Below are positions 57,311 to 64,000 of a DNA stretch of 64,000 nt, in pieces; the stretch's first letter is position 1, and every line of letters begins with the position of its first letter. The DNA comes from Delphinapterus leucas (Eukaryota; Chordata; Mammalia; Artiodactyla; Monodontidae): the NCBI RefSeq assembly GCF_002288925.2, contig NW_022098076.1, positions 79,898,526 to 79,962,525 of the forward strand, in the 5' to 3' direction. The notes under the pieces were generated by a model. It had not been told where the DNA came from. It was given only the letters and a program-made list of their open reading frames with translations, and ran no database searches. A program made the translations under genes and the position numbers.

Positions 57311-58939
57311 TGTGAAAATCGTGATCTCATTTCTCCGGCCAAGGGCTAAAGCCAGTCACCACCAAGCCATTTACACTTTCCGCTTTTATTAGCAAAGCCC
57401 AGGCAGCCCTGCCTCGTTCTTCTCGGGGTGGAAGCCGACGGATGGCATTTTCCTTTCACCATCTAGAGGAAATTTTCGAGCTGAACAGTGTGTTTGCCCC
57501 CACCCCCCGAAATATTGCTTCCTGAGTCTTAAGGAGGCATGAAAACGCAAACTCATAGCCAGATCTTGCTGATTTCCCGACGCTGACTGTACGGGATGGT
57601 GGTAGCTATCAATACTTCGTGGGTGCGCATGCGGTTCCAGAGCCAGAGAGGGGAAATGTTATTGTCAAAGCGGTTCACAGAATTTCAGTCCAGCTTACAT
57701 CTAGTCCCTGGCATCACTCACCCCCTTGGTCCACTTAAACTTTTAATACACAAATGTAGAGAGCTGGAAGCTCCATGAGTAACACGAGACAGATCTTCTT
57801 GATTTTATTAAAACCAAGAGAAGCCATGGGAGCAGCTTAGCAAGAAGTAACACTTCTTGAAGGAACACTCAGTAGGGTACAGGAGTGGTGTGTTTGGGGA
57901 CTATCTGAGAGGTGATGTTTAGATATTCCTAGTAAGAAAGTTCTGTTCCCCTGTTTCTCCAGGTTGGTCCTCACCCTAGGAAGAGATGAGCCTCCCCAGC
58001 CCCAAAAAGGAAGAGAAAGAGGACGGCTTTCTGGGTCCCCAGGAGATGGGAATGTTCCCACTTTCTATCTGGATTCTCTGCAGAAGACAGCAAGATAACC
58101 CAGGGGATATTGGTGGAAAGGGTGAATGAATGGGAATCAAGCTGAAGGAAGGGAAAGAAGGAAAGAAAGATACCAGTAAACCAACAATGTACAGACCAGA
58201 GGAGGAATTGTCATAAATAACTATTAGGTTTCTATGACACTTGAAAATAAATGTACTTTTTACTGTATGTGAACAGTGAATGTGATTGATGTCTTAAGTT
58301 TGAGAGACCTTAGGTGAAGCTCATTAAAAACCACAAGCTTTCCATTTCCTTGTTTCACATCTTATAAATGTGGTTTAGGGTGATACTTTTTTTTTTAAAG
58401 TATATCATTTTGTGCGGAGACTGTGATGAGCAGAGGGCAGGGTGATGGGACATCAGAAGAAGGCCCTAGTCTGGCCTTGGAGTATTACAAAGTTTCACAA
58501 ACCAAACTAACCTGGAGGGAGTTAAGTTCCTTTCCTTCTCTTCCTGTCCTCCCTTCTCTTTCCCTCCTTTAGCTGTTTGATTGTGAAGAGCCTGGAACTG
58601 CATTTTAGGCAAAATTTGAAACTGGTTCTTCTACTTTAAGTCCTGAGTAACTCTGTGCTGAGACGAGAGATAATGCTGATATAGGAAAAAATTTTAAGCA
58701 GGGCATGGAGAGGAGAGAAGTTCAGAGACAGGAAGGGCTGGTGTGCATTCATGTCCCACCCACCCAGTTCCTAGGACATGTGCAACCTCCATGCCAAAGA
58801 GGACTGAAAGTGTTCTGAAGGTCTACATATTTGCATGTGGTGTGCGTTTGGGCAAGACATTTAAGATTTTGAAATTTCACTCTAGTATGCATTCTCACCA
58901 TTGAATGGAGGAATTGAGAGATGGAACATGGGGCCACAC

Positions 58940-59135
58940 CAGGGTTTCTCAAAACTTCAGCCCTGTTGACCTTTTGAGCTGGAGAATTCTTTGCTGGAGG
59001 TGCTGTCATGTGCATTGTCAGATGTTCTGCAGCATCCCTTGCCTCCACGAACTTGATGTTAGTAGCAGCCCTCCCTAGTGGTGACAGCCAAAAATGTCCC
59101 CTCGGGGCACTATCACCCCTGGTTGAGGATCTACA
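58940..59135 (-). mobile_element. MER5A-type hAT-Charlie DNA transposon
   Basis: CAGGGTTTCTCAAAACTTCA, then GGAGAATTCTTTGCTGGAGG, GCATCCCTTGCCTCCACGAA and GACAGCCAAAAATGTCCCCT, ending in GGTTGAGGATC. The imperfect terminal inverted repeats match the MER5A layout in reverse. Non-autonomous, no ORF. Confidence 0.8.
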
Positions 59136-59959
59136 CCAAAGTCACTGGTTTGGCTAACATGAAACCAACAGCAGAAACATCTCCCAACTCTTAACGGCAC
59201 AAAGTGAGCGTTACCAGTCAAAGTAATTATTTAGTAGTTATGGGCATTTCTTCCATGGCTCACCGTCACTTAGATACCATGGACCCTTTGAGAGGTCCAG
59301 GTTTGGTTTCTGTTGATAATACAATACATTCTGTTGATGGGGTCTTAAACAATTACCAGAATTTGGTTAACAATGCTGGAATTTACTCTGTGTCTGGCTA
59401 GTACGTTAGCCAGCGTCTCCAATTATTTTATATCCTAGGACCAGTCCCTCACTTTTAGGACTCACAAGGTGTCAGGTGGAGTTTCCATCAGTGGAAGGAG
59501 GGGCCGTTCGTGAAGAGTGTGAGTTTGCGTGACGCAGGCCACAGGCATCGACCTTAACAGACTGTAAGGCCTGGTGCTCATAGTATTGCCCTTAGCAGTG
59601 TGTAGTGAAGTTTGGTCATTCAAGTAGGAATTAGGTTTCTACTGTGGTGAAGTGTGTGTTGAAAGAGATCTTAAGTCAGTAACAAGGAACTCAATATTTA
59701 CGTTAGGATTTGAATTGGCTTTGCAAGAATCCTGCTCATGCCTTGAATATGTTAGACACCCAATATTTGCTGAATCGTTTTCTTTTTGAGGACCTCAGTA
59801 AATGGGAGACAGCAGAGGTTTCAGGTAATCTCTTGTATACATTCCCTCCATCTACCATCTAAATAAAACGAATGTTTAAGTTTTGGGGACAGCTGTTTCA
59901 CAAAGGACTTAGTGGGGAACAGATGTTCACAGAGAGGGGGGATTGACTGCTCTGAGTCT

Positions 59960-60140
59960 GAGTTCGAGATCTGCTCCTTACCCTCTCTGTAGCATTGGAT
60001 TGCTAGTTAGCTTCTCTGTACCTCAGTTTCCCAAACTGTAAAATGGGGATAAGAATAGTTACCTCGTAAGTCTGTTGTGAAGAGTGAACATGCTGTACAT
60101 GTAACACACACAGAAGAGTCCCCAGCCCCTGTTAACACTC
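59960..60140 (+). mobile_element. MIR SINE fragment
   Basis: TCTCTGTACCTCAGTTTCCC, AACTGTAAAATGGGGATAAG and a GTCTGTTGTGAAGAGTGAA tail. Confidence 0.8.
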
Positions 60141-60149
60141 ATTACTGTT

Positions 60150-60270
60150 TATGTTAGGATTTTCTATTTCTGATCTCAATAGTCCTCTCTAACGCCCTGT
60201 GAGAGAGGCCCAGAGGATTCTTGTAACCAGCCCAAGGTGACACAGCTGCTAGTGACAGAGTGGTCAAACT
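60150..60270 (-). mobile_element. Weak MIR-like fragment
   Basis: CGCCCTGTGAGAGAGGCCCAG...CCCAAGGTGACACAGCTGCT resembles the reverse MIR core; very diverged. Confidence 0.4.
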
Positions 60271-61064
60271 CTTCCATTATTTCAAAGATAGAGATACAGG
60301 TAGCATCTCCCCAGAAAGGCCAGGAGGAGGCCTGACCTATGAACCTCACCACACATTATTGATCTGTCAGCTGTAATAAAGCTCTGTATAAAACGTGAGG
60401 ATAAAGTGAAATCTCATTGGTAATGTTGAAAGAATAGTTGTATAGACAGAAAATGCCACTCAGAAGCAGGTAGTAAATGAGTCAATCAAACAGCTGACAT
60501 TTTCAAATAGAAACTGGGTTGATTCGATCTGACATTTATTCAGGTCCTATTCTGGAAGGCATTATTGCTGTGTGATAAGGTAACCTGGCCTCCAGAAACC
60601 AAGAATTTAGTAGAGGATATTAATCATGTGTGCAAAACTGGGAGGCAGAAGGAAGCAAGTCTGTAGTCCAGGGATAAGGCTCTGGTGGGAACAGAGAAGA
60701 GAGAGAAGTTATTTCTGCCATGGAATGTGGGAAGTTTGCACAGATTCACAGACAGTGTATTGGGGATTTAGGAAGATGACGAGAGAAAGACATTCAAGGC
60801 AGCAGCAGGGAAAGCAGGTGTGTGGAGGATGTGGTAAGTAGCCTGCTTCAGCAGTGATTTGCCATCCAGGAAAGCTCAGAACCATGGTAGCAGGGCTGGG
60901 CTTAATTCTGTAGACAACTGGACGCTCCACATCAGGGCCATGGCAGGAGGGCCTGTGGGAGTGCTGGGTTGGCTGGGATTGGAATTGTCTTCATCAAGAG
61001 AAAGCATGGCAATTAAGAGGTTACTTTAGGAGCTGGATCTCACTACTATATACTGCAAAGATAA

Positions 61065-61469
61065 AACTTTTTAAAGAATTAATGCAATAGAACTACCATA
61101 TGACCCAGGAATTCCGCTCCTGGGTATATATCCAAAAAAACAAAAACACTATTTCAAAAAGGTACTTGTACCCCAATGTTCATAGCAGCATTATTCATAA
61201 TTGTCAAGCTATGGGAGCAACCTAAGTTCATCAACAGGTGAATGGAGAAAGGAGCTGTGATATATATGTATATATATATATATATGACGGAATATCCATC
61301 ATATATATATGATGGAATACTACTCAGCCATAAAAAAGGATGAAATTTTTGCCATTTGCAGCAACATGGATGGACTTCGAGGGTACTATTCTAAGTGAAA
61401 TAAGTCAGAAAAAGACAAATACTGTATGATATCACTTATACTATATGGAATCTAAAAAATACAACAAAC
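61065..61469 (+). mobile_element. LINE-1 3' fragment (left part, split by SINE)
   Basis: CCATATGACCCAGGAATTCC, TTCATAGCAGCATTATTCAT and GGAATACTACTCAGCCAT are classical L1 3' sequence. It includes an AT-rich expansion at 61261-61313, with a short duplicated ATATATATGAYGGAATA unit. It continues after the inserted SINE. Confidence 0.88.
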
Positions 61470-61674
61470 AGGGCTTCCCTGGTGGCACAGTGGTTGAGAG
61501 TCCGCCTGCCGATGCGGGGACACGGGTTCATGCCCCGGTCCGGGAAGATCCCACATGCCGTGGAGCGGCTGGGCCCGTGAGCCATGGCCGTTGAGCCTGC
61601 GCGTCCGGAGCCTGTGCTCCGCAAACGGGAGAGGCCACAACAGTGAGAGGCACGCATACCACACACACACACAA
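61470..61674 (+). mobile_element. CHR-2-type SINE nested in LINE-1
   Basis: Full CHR-2 body with an (AC)n-(A)n tail. The host duplication AAAAAATACAACAAAC at 61454-61469 and 61675-61690 is exact, proving insertion into the older L1. Confidence 0.93.
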
Positions 61675-61690
61675 AAAAAATACAACAAAC

Positions 61691-61985
61691 GAATATAACA
61701 AAAAAGAAACAGACTCACAGATATAGAAAACAAACTAGTGGTTAACAATGGGGCAAGGTAGGGGTAGGGAATTAAGAGGTATAAACTATTATGTATAAAA
61801 TAAGCTACAAGAATATATTGTATAACATGGGGAATATAGCCACTATTTTACAATAAAACTGTAAATATTATAAAAGATGTATAAACTTTAAAAATTGTGA
61901 ATCACTGTTGAACATCTGTAACTTATAATACTGTACATCAAATATACTTCAGTAAAATAAAGAGCAAGTGAAAACAGAATTAATG
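61691..61985 (+). mobile_element. LINE-1 3' fragment (right part)
   Basis: Continuation after the SINE: CAGACTCACAGATATAGAAA, GTATAACATGGGGAATATAG and a tail of TATACTTCAGTAAAATAAAG. Confidence 0.85.
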
Positions 61986-62014
61986 TGCTCTGTTTATGGC
62001 AATAAGTTCTGGCT

Positions 62015-62240
62015 CATCATGTAGAGGCAGTGCGGTCTAATGGTTAACAAGTACTCTGCTGCCACGCTGCCTGTGACACTAGCTGTGCAATACCTGGACG
62101 AGTTGCTTAACTTTTCTGTTGCCTCAGTTTTCTCCTCTGTGAAATGGGAGAGTAGTATCTACTTCATAGGGTTGTTGTGGAGTTAAAATGAGCTGATAGA
62201 TGTTAAGCTTCAAACAGTTCTTAGTGCATGGTAAGTACCA
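62015..62240 (+). mobile_element. MIR SINE, nearly full length
   Basis: GTGCGGTCTAATGGTTAACA head, CTCAGTTTTCTCCTCTGTGA core, CATAGGGTTGTTGTGGAGTT and a CTTAGTGCATGGTAAGTACC tail. Confidence 0.85.
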
Positions 62241-62479
62241 TAAAAATGTTAAAAAAGAAGCTACCCAAACAGGCCTAAATTGCAGTGGTTCAAAAGATGC
62301 TTATTCTACGGAGATTATTATTTCTTTACTGGTAAATAAAAATAATTCAGAACAAAACCTATCTTGACCAGATGATCAAAGTTAACATCAACAGTGATAA
62401 CTCCATAACTCCAGTTGATCACACATACCCTTGATATGATGTGTTAAGAATGACACTTTCTGTGATATTCCTCTCAAAA

Positions 62480-62905
62480 ACCCATAGCCATCTAATCATG
62501 GGATAAAACACAAGGCAAATCCCAATAGAAGGACATTCTACAAAATAGCTAACAAGTACCCCTCAAAACTGTCAACATCATCAAAGAGGTAAAGTCTGAG
62601 AAACTGTCACAGCCTAAGTAGATAGGATGACTAAATGTGATATGACATCCTGGAGGGGAGACTGGAACCAAGAAAGAGACATTAGGTAAAGACTGAGGAA
62701 GTCTGAATAAGGCATGGACTTGAGTGAATAATCATGTATCAATGTTGGTTCATAAGTTACGATAAATGTGGCATATTAATGAAAGATGTTATTAATAGGC
62801 AGAACAGGGTGGAGGAGATGGGAATTCTCTGTGCTATCTTTGCAATTTTTCTGTAAATCTAAAACTCTTCTAGAATTAAAGTTTTTTTTTTTTTTTTTAA
62901 ACGTG
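62480..62905 (+). mobile_element. Old LINE-1 3' UTR fragment with A/T-rich end
   Basis: CTAAATGTGATATGACATCC, GGAACCAAGAAAGAGACATT, ATGTATCAATGTTGGTTCAT and a terminal GTAAATCTAAAACTCTTCTA form the order found in ancient L1 3' ends. A T-run follows. Confidence 0.65.
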
Positions 62906-62970
62906 GTCAGTTTATGGGGATTTGCAATCACAAGCCACTAAAATTCCCTGGATTAAGACTTATCTGGTCT

Positions 62971-63304
62971 GGGCTTCCCTGGTGGCTCAGTGGTTAAGAA
63001 TCCCCCTGCCAATGCAGGGGACACGGGTTCGAGGCCTGGTCCGGGAAGATCCCACATGCCGCGGAGCAACTAAGCCGGTGCACCACAACTACTGAGTCTG
63101 TGCTCTAGAGCCCGTGAGCCACAACTACTGAAGCCTGTGCACCTAGAGCCCGTGCTCCGCAACAAGAGAAGCCACCGCAATGAGAAGCCTGCGCACCGCA
63201 ACGAAGAGTAGCCCCCCCTTGAGGCAACTAGAGAAAGCCTGCACGCAGCACCGAAGACCCAATGCAGCCAAACATAAATAAATAAATAAATAAAATTTTT
63301 AAAA
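62971..63304 (+). mobile_element. CHR-1-type cetartiodactyl SINE
   Basis: GGGCTTCCCTGGTGGCTCAG head, B-box-like GGTTCGAGGCC, two internal CACAACTACTGA units, and a (TAAA)n tail. The flanking duplication AAGACTTATCTG (62955-62966) / AAGACATATCTG (63305-63316) has one mismatch. Confidence 0.9.
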
Positions 63305-63589
63305 AAGACATATCTGCTCACTATACATTTGTATTACTTCAAGTAAAATCCATTAAGCAAAGCTGAAAAAACCTTCCAAAGACATCTCATTTAGTAGTTA
63401 TTGCATTAATACTTATTACAATGTGCAGATCATGGTGATTTTTAAATGTGTATAGAAACAGTGCAACTACTTTAAAGAAAATTCAGAAAAGAATTTTTAA
63501 ATCTCCTATAACCCAACACTTTGGCATAGCTATTACCATCACTGAATTTATTCTTATTAGCAAATGTTTTTACATAGTTGTAATAATAA

Positions 63590-64000
63590 TGCATGTACTT
63601 GCTTCACTTTAATTTGATTTATTCATTCAAATTACTATTTATGGTGTCTACTATGTGCCAGACTGTTTTTGAGGTTGGTGATATTAAACAGACAATGACA
63701 AAACAAAATGCTTGTCCTCATGAAGCTTATATTCAAGTGTATGTGTATGTGAGTGATATAAAAAAATTAATGAATAAATAATATGATAATAAGTCTAAAG
63801 TCCTATGAAGAAAAATATAGTAGGATAGAAAGACAGGGAGTATTGGGGTGTGAACGGATGGTTTGCTTTTTTAAATAAGGTGGCCAGGAAGGCCCATCTA
63901 ATAAAGTAACATGTGAGCAAAGACCTTAAGGAAGTGAGGGACAGAGCCATGTGGCTCTTCAAGGGAAGAATGCCCTAAGCAAAGTGAACAACCTGTGCAA
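63590..64000 (+). mobile_element. Ancient interspersed repeat (copy 3), runs off the window
   Basis: TCTACTATGTGCCAGACTGT, CTTGTCCTCATGAAGCTTAT, CTATGAAGAAAAATATAGTA and GTGGCCAGGAAGGCCCATCT follow the order seen at 51.9 kb. Probably an old LINE-type 3' end. Confidence 0.55.

Larger units (their letters stand above)
57311..61060. other. Intergenic sequence upstream of the RING gene
   Basis: Mixed-composition sequence with a MER5A-type element, two MIR fragments and no supported exon. Short open frames have no recognisable domain. Confidence 0.45.

Overview
This is mammalian nuclear DNA, almost certainly from a cetacean. The clearest lineage marker is a set of recent tRNA-derived SINEs of the CHR-1 and CHR-2 type, typical of whales and dolphins. 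Most still have readable target-site duplications. Ancient L1, L2, MIR and hAT-Charlie fragments and vertebrate-style introns fit the same picture. There are no operons, CRISPR arrays or prokaryotic genes.

The window holds the 5' end of PAX3 on the minus strand. Coding exons 1 to 4 lie at 35416-35332, 34089-33854, 32517-32388 and 31205-31071. They have canonical GT/AG junctions and together encode the first 195 residues: the N-terminus, the whole paired domain and the octapeptide. Everything from 31070 down to position 1 reads as the very long intron 4. The homeobox exon and later exons lie beyond the window. The promoter sits near 35.8 kb, with a TATA-like element and two inverted CCAAT boxes inside a CpG island. 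It is followed by a leader of roughly 380 nt that contains no upstream ATG.

About 20 kb further along, also on the minus strand, is an intact single-exon gene (56666-55668). It encodes a 332-residue RING finger protein with two C-terminal membrane segments. It belongs to the RNF182/RNF186/RNF152 kind of membrane E3 ligase, and I tentatively call it RNF228. It lies in its own CpG island and is followed by an AT-rich stretch that looks like a long 3' UTR.

Layout: 1-3.2 kb, L1 debris with a 548-base assembly gap; 3.2-24.7 kb, intron 4 with old repeats, three young SINEs and candidate enhancers; 24.7-31 kb, repeat-free intron with a CpG-rich, promoter-like block (26.8-28.6 kb) and a cluster of CTTTGT motifs (29.0-29.3 kb); 31-36 kb, PAX3 exons and promoter; 36-49.3 kb, the upstream regulatory domain with orphan CpG islands; 49.3-53.9 kb, AT-rich intergenic sequence; 53.9-57.3 kb, the RING gene; 57.3-64 kb, intergenic sequence with many repeats.

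Nothing seen here is an unknown enzyme system. The most interesting signals are regulatory: a paired TCF/LEF inverted repeat deep in intron 4, the same-strand CTTTGT cluster, an antisense promoter-like CpG block in intron 4, a transposon-poor zone of about 20 kb around the PAX3 5' end, a tandem splice acceptor at exon 3, and an intron-4 read-through that would make a paired-domain-only PAX3.
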